This document shows positions 9,566-19,134 of a stretch of DNA of 64,000 nt, piece by piece (the stretch's first letter is position 1; each line of letters opens with the position of its first letter). Source of the stretch: JAEUIE01 sp046350055 (GTDB lineage Bacteria > Planctomycetota > Planctomycetia > Gemmatales > HRBIN36); assembly GCA_046350055.1 (NCBI GenBank), contig JAXMBC010000001.1, positions 3,224,001 to 3,288,000 on the forward strand, read 5' to 3'. The notes under the pieces are model-generated. The model was not told the DNA's origin. It worked only from the letters and a program-made list of their open reading frames with translations, and ran no database searches. The position numbers and the translations under genes are program-made.

Positions 9566-11437
9566 CTATTTTCCCTTCTCCCGTACATTGAATTCCAGTT
9601 TCCATCGCTGTTTTCCGTCTCGACTGACACACCAGATTTCAAGCGTGCCAATGCTGGTCACTACCGTCTCGAGCTTGACCGGTACCGAGCCAACAGTAGT
9701 CCCTTTCTTCGGGGCTTCTGCTTTCAATTGCATTTCAATCGGGCTGAGCTCATGGATGCTCTCCTCCCACTGATCGACGAGGGTGCCAATGGTATCGCGT
9801 CGGGTATTGGAGCCGAGGAAGCGAAAACGCACCGGCTCGCCGACAACCAGGCCGAACTCGAGGCCCGGTACTGCAGCACTGGTACCTTCTTCCATCCCCA
9901 TGGGTGCAACGCACAAAGCCCGAATGGGTGGTTGGCGACCCGGAATGGCAGGACGTGCCGATTCTACACCCACATAGTAGGTCATGGAGATGCCGCCACG
10001 TATTCGGACACCCTGGCCCTGTTGCACCAGTCCATAATATGCAGCACCTCGGGCCACGGCCTGATCAAGATCAGTGCCTTCAAGAGATCGAATGGCAGGA
10101 GCCTTTGCTTCTTTAGCCCACTGGTTTAGTTGTTCCATCAGCCGATCTTCGAGGATCTTTGCCTTGAACACGCCACCATTGCATAACACCGCAGTCGGCA
10201 GGCTTCGAACGGGTTTGCCGGCCTTTTCGTAATGTGATTTCAGTGCTTCAGCATGGCTCCTCAGGAACTGAGCCAGGTGCTTCGTAATGACAGGGTCTGA
10301 AGCATAAGGCAGTCCCATTTCCTGTAAGCCAAAGGACTGTCCTCGATGGAGTTCTGCATCGGCATCCACGAGGGGGAAGAACCCTTCCAGCAGGATTTGC
10401 CGTATATCCTCGATCGTCAGTTCGGTAGTCATGGTGCCGCCGACGAGCTTGCTCCCTCGGCCCAACACGGTTACCGTTTGCGGGGCATGCTTGGGATCAC
10501 TCAGAAGAGATTCTTTGGCAGCACGACACCCGTGGTTGAGTGCAATGAGTTGTCCGCCATCCAGTTTATGTCCTTTGGCAGCCAGCTTATCCTGAAGATG
10601 GTGGGCCAGAGCCAGATCCATGTTGTCGCCGCCGAGCAGAATGTGATCGCCGACTGCCAGGCGGTGCAGTGCAAGCTTGCCCTTGTCTTCGATAACACTG
10701 ATGAGGCTTAGATCACTGGTCCCGCCACCAACATCGCAGACGAGAACAACATCGCCCACCTGGACCAGGTCCCGCCACTTGTCATGGTGGGCTTCGATCC
10801 AGCAGTAAAACGCTGCCTGTGGCTCCTCGAGAAGGGTAAGTTTGGGCAGCCCCGCTGCCTGGGCAGCTTCGACCGTCAACTGTCGGGCTACCGCATCGAA
10901 AGAGGCTGGTACGGTGAGGACAATATCCTGCTCTTCCAGCTTGGCGCCTTTTCTGCCTTGCGCATGATTCCAGCTTTCCCGCAGATGCTTGAGGTAATTC
11001 GTGGATGCTTCGACAGGTGAGATCATCCGCTGAGTAGCCGGCGTGGTGCCGCCAGGCGTGGTGGGAGGTTGCCAGGGGAGTATGGGAGCTTTGCGATCCA
11101 CCCCGGGATGACATAACCAACTCTTGGCCGAAGCAACCAGTCGGCCAGGCACTTTGGCACCCATGGAGCGGGCAAAAAGCCCCACGGAGTAATCGCGCTT
11201 GGCATCCCAGGGTAACGCAAGACTGCCAGCTGGTTGTTCGCCAGTCTGTGGCAGGTAGAGAAATGAGGGTAATAATGGGTGATCAACCACTTCGCCGGGT
11301 TGCGACACTTGCGGTACACTGAATGTGGTGATGACCGGTCGACTGTTAGGCTCCGGATTCTCTACCACTGGAGTTGACGCCAGTGCTGTGTTCGTCGTTC
11401 CCAGATCAATGCCAATCACGTAGCGACTGTCAGACAT
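9566..11437 (-). CDS. Hsp70/DnaK-like protein
   Basis: A 623-residue member of the actin-like ATPase/Hsp70 superfamily. Phosphate-1 motif 'GIDLGTTNTALA' lies at the N-terminus, phosphate-2 'DVGGGTSDLSL' at about 245, and 'LCNGGVFKA' (adenosine region) at about 420. The substrate-binding part is not a canonical DnaK lid: the C-terminal 150 residues form a beta-rich domain ('GLEFGLVVGEPVRFRFLGS'). This fits the atypical Hsp70 family proteins of planctomycetes rather than the main DnaK. No dnaJ or grpE gene is nearby. I chose ATG 11437 because the product then begins directly before the ATPase domain. Confidence 0.85.
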   Translation of the reverse strand: MSDSRYVIGIDLGTTNTALASTPVVENPEPNSRPVITTFSVPQVSQPGEVVDHPLLPSFLYLPQTGEQPAGSLALPWDAKRDYSVGLFARSMGAKVPGRLVASAKSWLCHPGVDRKAPILPWQPPTTPGGTTPATQRMISPVEASTNYLKHLRESWNHAQGRKGAKLEEQDIVLTVPASFDAVARQLTVEAAQAAGLPKLTLLEEPQAAFYCWIEAHHDKWRDLVQVGDVVLVCDVGGGTSDLSLISVIEDKGKLALHRLAVGDHILLGGDNMDLALAHHLQDKLAAKGHKLDGGQLIALNHGCRAAKESLLSDPKHAPQTVTVLGRGSKLVGGTMTTELTIEDIRQILLEGFFPLVDADAELHRGQSFGLQEMGLPYASDPVITKHLAQFLRSHAEALKSHYEKAGKPVRSLPTAVLCNGGVFKAKILEDRLMEQLNQWAKEAKAPAIRSLEGTDLDQAVARGAAYYGLVQQGQGVRIRGGISMTYYVGVESARPAIPGRQPPIRALCVAPMGMEEGTSAAVPGLEFGLVVGEPVRFRFLGSNTRRDTIGTLVDQWEESIHELSPIEMQLKAEAPKKGTTVGSVPVKLETVVTSIGTLEIWCVSRDGKQRWKLEFNVREKGK

Positions 11438-11610
11438 TGTTACTCTCAACTAGACACTTAAGCATGCAGTTATGATAAGAGCGACAAGGCCGGATGTGTT
11501 AGAGGGTATGAGAATACATGGTGCATCTGGCATTGCAAGTAAACGGCTGTTTCATACTGCCGATCGATTATGGTCTGCGTCGATATTCCAGTGAAAATCT
11601 GTGCACGCTA

Positions 11611-12360
11611 TCATGGTGCATACACCGTTCGACCTCCGTCGACTGGCAGACATACCCCAGTCACAAAGTCATTCTCTATGAGAAACTGTACTGCATGAGC
11701 AATGTTCTCCGGCTTACCCTCACGTTTGACCAGCGTTGCTTGGATGGCTTCGTCCCGTTCAGCCTGTGGCAAATCAGGAGGCAACATGACAGGGCCAGGA
11801 AGAATGCAATTGACGCGAATTCGGGGATTGCGGGTGCCAAGCTCCACTGCGAGAGTGCGTGTTAACGTCGGGATGGCCCCTTTGGAAGGGAAGTATGCGG
11901 CATAGTTTAAATAAGGACGTTCACAGGCCCAGTCGCCAATCGTGATGATGTTTCCACCCGTCTTTTGCTTCACCATTGCCAGGCCGACAAGCTGGCTGCA
12001 GAGAAAGGTTCCTAGCGTATTAGCCTCGAAATTCCGGATGACATCAGCGGCTTGAACGTTCTCGAGTCTTTTACTTGACCAGATTGCGGCAGCATTGACC
12101 AGCACATCGATTTTGCCATGCTGTGTTAAGACCTGATCTACTAACCGGCTCACTTGCTGTTCGTTAGTGAGATCAGCTTGTGTGACAGACACGGGAACGT
12201 TCCATTGTCTGAAGTGCTTGAGAGTAGCTTCCGCCTCGTGGCCGGAGGAATGGTAATGAAGTGCCAGGGTGTAGCCTGCACGTGCGAGTTGTTCGGCTAC
12301 CACGAAGCCGACACGCCTTTTCACACTTCCGGTGACAAGTGCGACGGGAGTGGTGGACAT
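11611..12360 (-). CDS. Pteridine-reductase-like short-chain dehydrogenase
   Basis: A 249-residue SDR. The cofactor motif is TG..KRR.G (residues 10-18), and 'LHYHSS' follows at 34-39, a stretch typical of pteridine reductases that select NADPH. The catalytic Ser of usual SDRs is replaced by Asp143, followed by Tyr156 and Lys160. The D-x12-Y-x3-K spacing is the one known from PTR1 (Asp181, Tyr194, Lys198). The likely reaction is NADPH-dependent reduction of a pterin or folate, or of a related compound (FolM/PTR1 type). An ordinary 3-oxoacyl reductase role is less likely given the Asp. It stands alone, downstream of the divergent region after the Hsp70-like gene. Confidence 0.75.
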   Translation of the reverse strand: MSTTPVALVTGSVKRRVGFVVAEQLARAGYTLALHYHSSGHEAEATLKHFRQWNVPVSVTQADLTNEQQVSRLVDQVLTQHGKIDVLVNAAAIWSSKRLENVQAADVIRNFEANTLGTFLCSQLVGLAMVKQKTGGNIITIGDWACERPYLNYAAYFPSKGAIPTLTRTLAVELGTRNPRIRVNCILPGPVMLPPDLPQAERDEAIQATLVKREGKPENIAHAVQFLIENDFVTGVCLPVDGGRTVYAP

Positions 12361-12421
12361 GTGCTTGATCCATTTAGTTAAATATCATTTAACAAGGTTG
12401 ATCTGCACATGTCATTCCCGA

Positions 12422-14473
12422 TCAGGGTTTCTCTACAGTAATTGCGAAAATGATCGGAGCTGAGATGACGTTTGGCTTCTTCATGAACTCAATCTCGCGA
12501 ATCACGTCTGAGCGTTTGGGCGAGAGGGTGATCAATCGCAAGTGCTTTTGGTCGTTGTATTGCGTAATAACGGGTGCCGCTGTAGCTTCGCCATGAGGCA
12601 TTCGCCAGTCCGCAAAATGTACGCCATTGACAAGCTCTATTCTTTCGCTCTCACCGCTCACGTAATGCAGGTACACTTCAAGAACGCAATTGCGATCTCG
12701 AATGAAGGGGAAAGCCCATCCGGAGATACCACCAAGCAGATAGATATTCTTTGCCGGGCTGTTGCAAGTCACGGTTAATCCATTGGGTCTGCTGCGTGAC
12801 AGATTGCTGTCGCCACCTTCGAAAATAAACACGTTGGAAACCCTCGTGCCCTTAGGATCGATTGTGTTGAAGGGGACGCCATGATAGGACGCACGCCCCC
12901 ACTGCGGCAGGGTAATCGAATCGTGCCCTGCGATGGGGTTGTCTGCGAAAATGTTCGAGGTTGAAATACAGTTGGCCTTATCAGCAAAGTCGAGGAACAC
13001 GCATTGTTCCTCATTGAGACGAAGTGGTGGATTCTTGGTGACGTAGGATGCTCTGTTATTGTTGTTAGTTGTTGCGGTTTTACTACTGTCCTTATTTAAA
13101 TTGGGATCCTGATGTCCGTTAGCATAAATGTCCTTCGATGGGGGAAGGGTAGTGCTCTTGCTGGTAAGAGTCATGTAAATGATGACCCCAGCAACAACCA
13201 GGACAGTAGCGACAATACCCAGCACCATGGCTGGACTAAGGCCACGATCAGTTTTCTTTTTCTTCTTGAACCGCTTGCTGGCGACAGAGGATTTGCTCGG
13301 TTCGACTTGTTCTGTTGCGAATCGGCCTGTTTGCTCCTGTGTCGGACGAGAGGAAACAGCACTCGTCGGCGTCATCACCCTCGTGGATGACATGATGCCA
13401 GATGATTGTGAAATCGAGGATATGGGGCCTTGTTCAGAAGGCATCCAGGGCAACAAGGCGTCGATCAACTCTGCTGCGGATTGGTAACGATCTTCCGGCT
13501 GTTTGGCCATCAGTTTTGAGACAATGGCGCTTAATTCCGGAGGCACAGCAGCATGGATTCGTGAGAGATCTGGAGCGGCTTCCATCTGGTGGCTTACCAG
13601 TACCTGCGCAGACGTACCCTGAAAAGGCGCGCGGCCAGTCAAGAGAGCGAATGCTGTTGCGCCCAGACTGTAAATATCGGAGCGTGCATCCACTTTACCG
13701 CCTATGGACTGCTCGGGTGATACGTAGTCCACACTGCCATAAATGGCATTGGGATTCAGCATCTTGGTGACATCATCCTGTGCTTGGTCGAGTGAGCGTG
13801 CTAGTCCCATATCAAGGATTTTGATCACGCCTTCCCTGGACAGCACGATATTATCCGGCTTGATATCGCGGTGAACGAAACCCCGTTCATGAGCATGTTG
13901 CAGGCCACTTGCGGTTTGCACAAGATAAGGCACGACTTTCTGATAGGGCAAGGCGCCATGGGCGGAGACCAGTTGTTGCAGGTTTTTCCCTGGGACATAC
14001 TCCATCACCAGAAAATGGGTGCCTGCTCCCTGACTGACATCAAAAAGCTTGACAATGTTGGGATGATCAAGGGCTGCGGCAGCCCTAGCTTCACGATAAA
14101 ACCGCTGAAGTAATTCCGGTTTGCGTGCTTTTTCCACAGGCAGCACTTTGATTGCTGCCTGTCGCTGCAGTGAGGTGTGCTCTGCCAGGTAGATTTGCCC
14201 CATTCCCCCTTTACCGATCGGTTCCATGATCTTGTAAGGGCCGAGAAGAAGTCCGCGATACCTCCCTGCCAGCAGTGTCCTTCGCTGAAAAGAAGTGATC
14301 AGTTTCTGCGCTTCCATTGCTTTGGCCAATGCTACTGGATTGTCAGTATCTCCTTCCTGGGCAAGAAACTGCTCAAGTCGCTGCTCGTTCAGAATGCCAC
14401 TTTTCTTCAATGTTTTAAGAAAGTCCTGCACGGACGTTACCCTGGTTGCAGAGCTGGTGCTGGAACTGGACAT
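12422..14473 (-). CDS. Transmembrane Ser/Thr protein kinase (Pkn type)
   Basis: A 683-residue kinase. A ~75-residue N-terminal helical region is followed by a complete kinase domain (about 80-345): glycine loop 'GKGGMG', Lys109, catalytic 'HRDIKPDN' with Asp203, and 'DMG' (Asp221) in place of DFG. One TM helix (VLGIVATVLVVAGVIIYMTL) lies near 430, preceded by a KKKK stop. The ~190-residue outer domain resembles a beta-sandwich sensor, not PASTA repeats. The start at 14473 has GGAGAGG upstream. It diverges from the DUF1573 gene. The extracellular domain probably senses a cell-wall or surface cue; the substrate is unknown. Confidence 0.88.
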   Translation of the reverse strand: MSSSSTSSATRVTSVQDFLKTLKKSGILNEQRLEQFLAQEGDTDNPVALAKAMEAQKLITSFQRRTLLAGRYRGLLLGPYKIMEPIGKGGMGQIYLAEHTSLQRQAAIKVLPVEKARKPELLQRFYREARAAAALDHPNIVKLFDVSQGAGTHFLVMEYVPGKNLQQLVSAHGALPYQKVVPYLVQTASGLQHAHERGFVHRDIKPDNIVLSREGVIKILDMGLARSLDQAQDDVTKMLNPNAIYGSVDYVSPEQSIGGKVDARSDIYSLGATAFALLTGRAPFQGTSAQVLVSHQMEAAPDLSRIHAAVPPELSAIVSKLMAKQPEDRYQSAAELIDALLPWMPSEQGPISSISQSSGIMSSTRVMTPTSAVSSRPTQEQTGRFATEQVEPSKSSVASKRFKKKKKTDRGLSPAMVLGIVATVLVVAGVIIYMTLTSKSTTLPPSKDIYANGHQDPNLNKDSSKTATTNNNNRASYVTKNPPLRLNEEQCVFLDFADKANCISTSNIFADNPIAGHDSITLPQWGRASYHGVPFNTIDPKGTRVSNVFIFEGGDSNLSRSRPNGLTVTCNSPAKNIYLLGGISGWAFPFIRDRNCVLEVYLHYVSGESERIELVNGVHFADWRMPHGEATAAPVITQYNDQKHLRLITLSPKRSDVIREIEFMKKPNVISAPIIFAITVEKP

Positions 14474-14669
14474 TTGGAATCCTCTCCATAATTGGCTCAA
14501 CTATAGCTTTTGTGAGAAGATACGGGACGAAATTATCGCAGATTCTTAAGACCATTTCTCTTGCCCAATTTGACAGGTATCAAGATGTTACTAAGTGAGC
14601 TTTTCCATTTCTGGTATTCTTGGTATATCGGGCAAGATAATCAGGATACGCCCATACTTGGGGATGATC

Positions 14670-15680
14670 ATGGCAAGGATGCTAGGCACATTCGTTTCGT
14701 TTCTACTGCTGATCACCGCAACCACTGCTGTGGAAGACAAGAAGACCTCCGGGACCACCAGCCCCGCACCAGCGGAAGGCAAGATGTTCGGCGAACTGAG
14801 TCATGACTTCGGCACCGTGCCACGCGGCTCACAACTCCTCCATCGCTTTCAATGGCGCAACACCTCTGATAAACCATTGGAACTTGTGGAATATCAGCGT
14901 TCCTGTGGTTGCACTACGGTCAGCATTACCCCGAAGGTGGTAGAGCCCGGAGCACTCGGTACCATCGAAATGTTGATGGACACGAAGCCATTTGCAGGTG
15001 AAAAGACTGTCAATCTCAGCCTCGTCTTTGGCCCAGGCAAGCTTTACAGTGCTCAATATCAAGTCAAGGCGTTCAGCCGCGGCGATATCGTTTATAACCC
15101 CGGTCAATTCAGCTTTGGACTCATTAACGAAGGTGCAAGCCCTTCTGCAATGGTGGACATCGAATATGCAGGTAGTCAGGATTTCAAGATCACCGGTGTG
15201 GCAGAACAGCCTGCAGGATACGATGTCAAAATTACCGAAAATTATCGCCGTCCCGGAGCCATTGGCTATCAGATTCAGGCAACCCTGCCTGCAGACCTGA
15301 ACAGTGGTGAGCACAAGGAAACCATACAGCTCAAGACCAATGACCCAAACAATCCCATTCTTCCAGTATTGATCGATTGTACGGTACGCTCTGCCCTCAC
15401 TGTCGTTCCCGACAAGCTCTTCTATGGCACGGTGAAAGCAGGAGGAAGTATGAACAGACGAGTGACGCTCCGTTCTTCAACACCATTTCGCGTAATCTCC
15501 GTAGAAGGGCAGTCGCAAGGCATTTCGGTCGCCGTTCCACAGACGACAGCTGCAGTGCACTCGCTACTCATCCAGTGGCGACCTATCGAAGCAGGGGAAA
15601 TGAAAGCCGAGCTTCGTATCCGCACGGATAATGACAAATTCCCAGTTGTAGTACTGCCAGTTAGCGGTTTGGCGCAATAG
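14670..15680 (+). CDS. DUF1573 secreted protein
   Basis: A 336-residue protein with a signal peptide (MARMLGTFVSFLLLITATTA). The family signature follows: 'HDFGTVPRGSQLLHRFQWRNTS' and 'SCGCTT' at about 60-95, the DUF1573 core, an Ig-like (ASPM/Hydin-type) fold. Two more Ig-like domains fill the rest, one with 'LKTNDPNNP', a common sequence in these folds. GGGGA precedes the ATG at 14670; an ATG two codons earlier (14664) is too close to that site. Function in planctomycetes is unknown; cell-surface binding is usually assumed. Confidence 0.8.
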   Translation: MARMLGTFVSFLLLITATTAVEDKKTSGTTSPAPAEGKMFGELSHDFGTVPRGSQLLHRFQWRNTSDKPLELVEYQRSCGCTTVSITPKVVEPGALGTIEMLMDTKPFAGEKTVNLSLVFGPGKLYSAQYQVKAFSRGDIVYNPGQFSFGLINEGASPSAMVDIEYAGSQDFKITGVAEQPAGYDVKITENYRRPGAIGYQIQATLPADLNSGEHKETIQLKTNDPNNPILPVLIDCTVRSALTVVPDKLFYGTVKAGGSMNRRVTLRSSTPFRVISVEGQSQGISVAVPQTTAAVHSLLIQWRPIEAGEMKAELRIRTDNDKFPVVVLPVSGLAQ

Positions 15681-15681
15681 C

Positions 15682-15718
15682 CCAGATTAATTCTGGCAAC
15701 AGGACAGAATAATTCTGT
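15682..15718. terminator. Two small hairpins between convergent genes
   Basis: A short hairpin (CCAGA-TTAA-TTCTGG, 15682-15696) is followed by the palindrome ACAGAATAATTCTGT (15704-15718). They lie in the 40 bp between the DUF1573 stop and the Gfo/Idh stop. No long T run follows, so terminator function is a guess. Confidence 0.35.
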
Positions 15719-15720
15719 TG

Positions 15721-16992
15721 TTACACTCGTGGCTCCCATCCGGAAGCGTACGACTTTGTCCACAAGCTGCGTGGCGTGGCATCAGTGGGTTGGCCTGTGG
15801 CCGGATCACACAAGATGGCATGAGTTGTGCGATGAGCGATGTTGCCGAGGTGGCACAGTAATGTGCTCAGGTGGCCTTCTTCAATTTCGGAATTGAGAGC
15901 AGTATTCTCGCGAATGGCGTGAATGAAATTGGTGACATGAGGCACATCCCCCGTGGGTCCTGGTACCTTCCTGATTTCCTTCCCTTTGGTATCGAGTACC
16001 ACATAGCCACCGCTGCGAAGCACCAGCGTACCCTTGTCACCATGGAACACAGCGTCGGCGTTGTTCTCCGGGTGGTGATTGATGCAACTGAGCCCCTCCC
16101 AGACGATGCTTTGTTTAGATGGGAAATCAAACGTGACGATGTGAGTATCTGGCGTCTGTTGATCATCCTGAAAATGGTAACGCCCGCCAGAGGAGGTGAC
16201 CAAACTAGGGTAGGTAACACCAAGTCCCCAGCGGCAAAGGTCGATCATATGCACGCCGTTGTTCCCCAGTTCACCGTTGCCCCAGTGCCAGAACCAGTGC
16301 CAGTTGTAATGCACCACGTTGTCCTGATAGGGCTTTCGTTCGACCGGGCCTTGCCACAGTTCATAATCAAGATGAGCAGGTACTGCAGTTGGCTTCCCGG
16401 TGCCAATGGACTTACGGTCTGCGCCGTACCAGCACTTGGCTAGCGTCACGTGGCCGATCAGACCATCACGCAGCGCGGTCATGGCTTCACGGAAAACAGC
16501 ATAGCTGCGGCGCTGATTGCCCATCTGCACTTTACGTTGATGCTTGCGGGCCGCCGCCACCAGCAAGACTCCTTCCTGTGGAGTGTGACTGCAAGGTTTC
16601 TCGACATAAACATGTTTGCCTGCAGTACATGCCAGGATGCTCGCCGGAGCATGCCAGAAGTTGGGAGCGGAACAGACCAGCGCATCGACTGACTTGTCGT
16701 CAAGTATGTTGCGGAAATCACCAGTAATGCCCAGTGGTTTACCAGCCAACTTCTCAACCGCCGTGGCTGCAGTTGCCAGTCTCTTCTGATCGACATCGCA
16801 GACCGTGGCAATGAAAGCGCCGGAAACCTTGGCAAAACTGCCTGCCAGGTCTTTTCCGCGGCTCATTCCCATGATGCCGAGTCGCACCGTTTCATTGGCA
16901 CCCAGCACACGGCTATATGACATCGCAGGTAGTGCAGCGATGCTGCTGGTTACAGCGGCGATGAAATGACGACGGTTTAACCTGATAGACAT
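15721..16992 (-). CDS. Gfo/Idh/MocA-family oxidoreductase, Tat-exported
   Basis: A 423-residue protein with a twin-arginine signal (Arg7-Arg8, 'RRHFIAAV' then a hydrophobic Ala-rich stretch). The NAD-binding fold begins at about 35 ('VRLGIMGMSRG', a diverged GxGxxG). 'VEKPCSHTPQEG' contains the EKP motif of the family, and the second domain includes 'GNNGVHMIDLCRWGL'. These proteins act on sugars or cyclitols; the Tat signal places it outside the cytoplasm with prebound cofactor, as in many planctomycete paralogues. It lies 21 bp after the DUF1501 gene, probably in the same transcript. Confidence 0.88.
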   Translation of the reverse strand: MSIRLNRRHFIAAVTSSIAALPAMSYSRVLGANETVRLGIMGMSRGKDLAGSFAKVSGAFIATVCDVDQKRLATAATAVEKLAGKPLGITGDFRNILDDKSVDALVCSAPNFWHAPASILACTAGKHVYVEKPCSHTPQEGVLLVAAARKHQRKVQMGNQRRSYAVFREAMTALRDGLIGHVTLAKCWYGADRKSIGTGKPTAVPAHLDYELWQGPVERKPYQDNVVHYNWHWFWHWGNGELGNNGVHMIDLCRWGLGVTYPSLVTSSGGRYHFQDDQQTPDTHIVTFDFPSKQSIVWEGLSCINHHPENNADAVFHGDKGTLVLRSGGYVVLDTKGKEIRKVPGPTGDVPHVTNFIHAIRENTALNSEIEEGHLSTLLCHLGNIAHRTTHAILCDPATGQPTDATPRSLWTKSYASGWEPRV

Positions 16993-17013
16993 CGTGTTCT
17001 CCGAACTGAGACA

Positions 17014-18492
17014 TTAGAACAGTTCTGCGATAGGCTTGCCTGTATCGACAATGGCTCGGGGCCGTCCGGTCGAATCGAGGTAGGTGATATCCAGCGGTAC
17101 ACCCATATGACGATAGATGGTTGCTGCCAGGTCCCCCGGCGAAACAGGGTTCGATTTGATGGCTCCGCCATCCTTTTCTGTTTCACCGATCACTTGCCCA
17201 TGACGCAACCCGCCGCCTGCCAGACACATCGACATCACATAGGGCCAATGGTCCCGTCCGTCCGTGCTCTCTTGCGTGCCCATCTGCGGTGTGCGGCCAA
17301 ACTCACCCATGGCGATGACCAGTACTTCGTCGAGAAGATCGTGAGCTTCCAGATCAGCCACCAGGGTCGTGATCAAGTGATCGAACAATGGAAGCAGTGG
17401 AGTCAGTCCCTTGCGAATGCCGCCATAGGGTGGGATGTTGTCACCATGCGTATCCCACGTGCCAGATGCGGGGTGATAATTCAGATCAACGGTGACAAAG
17501 GCTACGCCTGCCTGTACCAGCCGGCGTGCCATCAATGCCTGCTGACACCACAGATGGTTCCCATACCGTTCACGCCAGGGGGCTGGCTCCTGGCGCAGAT
17601 CAAACGCTGCACGGGCATGGCCGCCCAGCACCATGTCCATGGCCTGCTGTTGGTAACGATCCATGGCTGCCATCGCGCCGCTGGAATCCACCTCGCGGCG
17701 CAATTCATCCAGTTGTTGTGACAGATTCAGCCGTTGCTGCATGGCCGTGGATGTCAGGCCCTTTGCTGCCTGAAAGAGGTTGGGCTGCGTGGTGCGGCCG
17801 GTGTCCACGCCCACATCTGTATAGATGGGCAGGCTTGCTGCCAGATTGCCCGGGAACGGATCGTACTCCATGCCCAGGTAACCACCGAACGCCACGTGCG
17901 AACGCGAGCGATGAAACGATACATACGGAGGCATCCCCGCCTGATTCGCTCCATGATGCTTGGCCACGATGGAACCAATTGCCGGGTACAGGTGGCCTAT
18001 AGGATTGAGTCGCGGTTCCGCTTCCAGGTTGCCAGTCTGAAACACCCGATTGGGTTCATGATTGCTTTTGCTGGCATCAACCGAACGAATGATGGTGAAC
18101 CTGTCGAGCATGGCCGCCTGCTTTGGCAGATGCTCACACATCAGAACCCCCGGCAACTTCGTTCGAATCACTCCGAAGGGGCCACGGTTCTGCAACGGAC
18201 GGCTCGGTTTGGGATCCCACATATCGATGTGGCTGGGCCCACCCGACATCCAGAGAAGGATCACGCTTTTGCGGTTGGAAATGGATCTACCATGTTCGGT
18301 GGCGAGTGCACGCTGCTGAAGCAGAGCAGGGACGCTCAGGCCGCCCAGCCCGGCCAGACTTGCTTTGAGAAAGTTGCGTCGGTTGGAGAAGGACACTCCT
18401 TCCCGTACATGGGGTCGGAACATTTCAAAAGCATGGCCATGGTTACGACGTGTGAGCATGGGAGGAAGGCTGGCAGGAGGAAGCATCAGCAT
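17014..18492 (-). CDS. DUF1501 protein (sulfatase-like), Tat-exported
   Basis: A 492-residue member of DUF1501, a family close to sulfatases/alkaline phosphatases and abundant in planctomycetes. A Tat motif 'RRNFLKASLAGLGGL' starts at Arg38. Family motifs: 'LLWMSGGPSHIDMWDPKP', 'RSVDASKSNHEP', and 'VIAMGEFGRTPQ' near 385. The exported enzyme probably hydrolyses a sulfate or phosphate ester; the usual partners, DUF1549/DUF1553 proteins, are not present here. The start is uncertain, with in-frame ATGs at 18492, 18486 and 18459. Confidence 0.85.
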   Translation of the reverse strand: MLMLPPASLPPMLTRRNHGHAFEMFRPHVREGVSFSNRRNFLKASLAGLGGLSVPALLQQRALATEHGRSISNRKSVILLWMSGGPSHIDMWDPKPSRPLQNRGPFGVIRTKLPGVLMCEHLPKQAAMLDRFTIIRSVDASKSNHEPNRVFQTGNLEAEPRLNPIGHLYPAIGSIVAKHHGANQAGMPPYVSFHRSRSHVAFGGYLGMEYDPFPGNLAASLPIYTDVGVDTGRTTQPNLFQAAKGLTSTAMQQRLNLSQQLDELRREVDSSGAMAAMDRYQQQAMDMVLGGHARAAFDLRQEPAPWRERYGNHLWCQQALMARRLVQAGVAFVTVDLNYHPASGTWDTHGDNIPPYGGIRKGLTPLLPLFDHLITTLVADLEAHDLLDEVLVIAMGEFGRTPQMGTQESTDGRDHWPYVMSMCLAGGGLRHGQVIGETEKDGGAIKSNPVSPGDLAATIYRHMGVPLDITYLDSTGRPRAIVDTGKPIAELF

Positions 18493-18725
18493 AACCTGAA
18501 GAAGGCTCGTTCGCTATGTACTCCTGGCCGAATTCCAGTTTTCTGTTCACCTGCTGGCTAATATGGAATCGACACGACGACCTCGTAGGTATTGCTTCAT
18601 CGAAAAATGTGCTGCCAGGTCTGTGAGAACATTGAAAGTTAACGGACCGAAACGATGCATAACAAACAATGCTGACATACATTTGCGATTGCCAACATGA
18701 CAGGAAACAGAGGAGGAATAAGCTT

Positions 18726-18764
18726 ATGGTGAAAGTTGAGGGTCGAGACGGTAAGCAATGGTGA
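18726..18764 (+). promoter_or_regulatory. 12-codon leader ORF overlapping the DUF2256 start
   Basis: A near-perfect ribosome site AGGAGG (18711-18716) lies nine bases before ATG 18726. It opens a 12-codon frame (MVKVEGRDGKQW) whose TGA (18762-18764) overlaps the beginning of the DUF2256 gene (ATG 18758) in another frame. The DUF2256 ATG itself has no comparable site. This looks like termination-reinitiation coupling. Confidence 0.5.
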
Positions 18765-18895
18765 TACGAAAGTCTGATCTCCCTGTGAAAACGTGCAAGG
18801 CATGTCTGCGTCCATTTGTCTGGCGCAAGAAATGGGCCAAAGTATGGGACCAAGTACAGTACTGCTCAAAAGCCTGCAAGCGGTTAAAGAAGTGA
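18758..18895 (+). CDS. DUF2256 small zinc-finger-like protein
   Basis: A 45-residue protein with two CxxC-type pairs: Cys13-x2-Cys16 and Cys36-x3-Cys40, with 'RPFVWRKKWAKVWD' between them. This is the full pattern of DUF2256: a short basic protein with 'C..C.RPF.WRKKW...WD.V.YCS..C'. Family function is unknown; in many bacteria it sits near photolyase-like or redox genes, but no such gene lies here. It stands alone between DUF1501 (divergent) and the IS element. The gene is well below usual annotation length cut-offs. Confidence 0.85.
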   Translation: MVIRKSDLPVKTCKACLRPFVWRKKWAKVWDQVQYCSKACKRLKK

Positions 18896-19134
18896 GAATA
18901 TTATCGTCGTTCTGTCTGAACATCGACCTGACCAGGCCGCACTCTCTAAGCTAAGTGGTACGCGTAGTTCGACTAACCTGAAGAGAATGCTAGGGTAACT
19001 TCGGGCCTTAGTGGAAGTGCCACGATGCAGAATACGATATGGACGCTGTCTTACAACTGTGGTGTTCTCTCGTCCTAAATAAAGTCTACACCCGTAGTAG
19101 TAGTAAAAGGGGGGTCCGGGGGGATATTGACATG

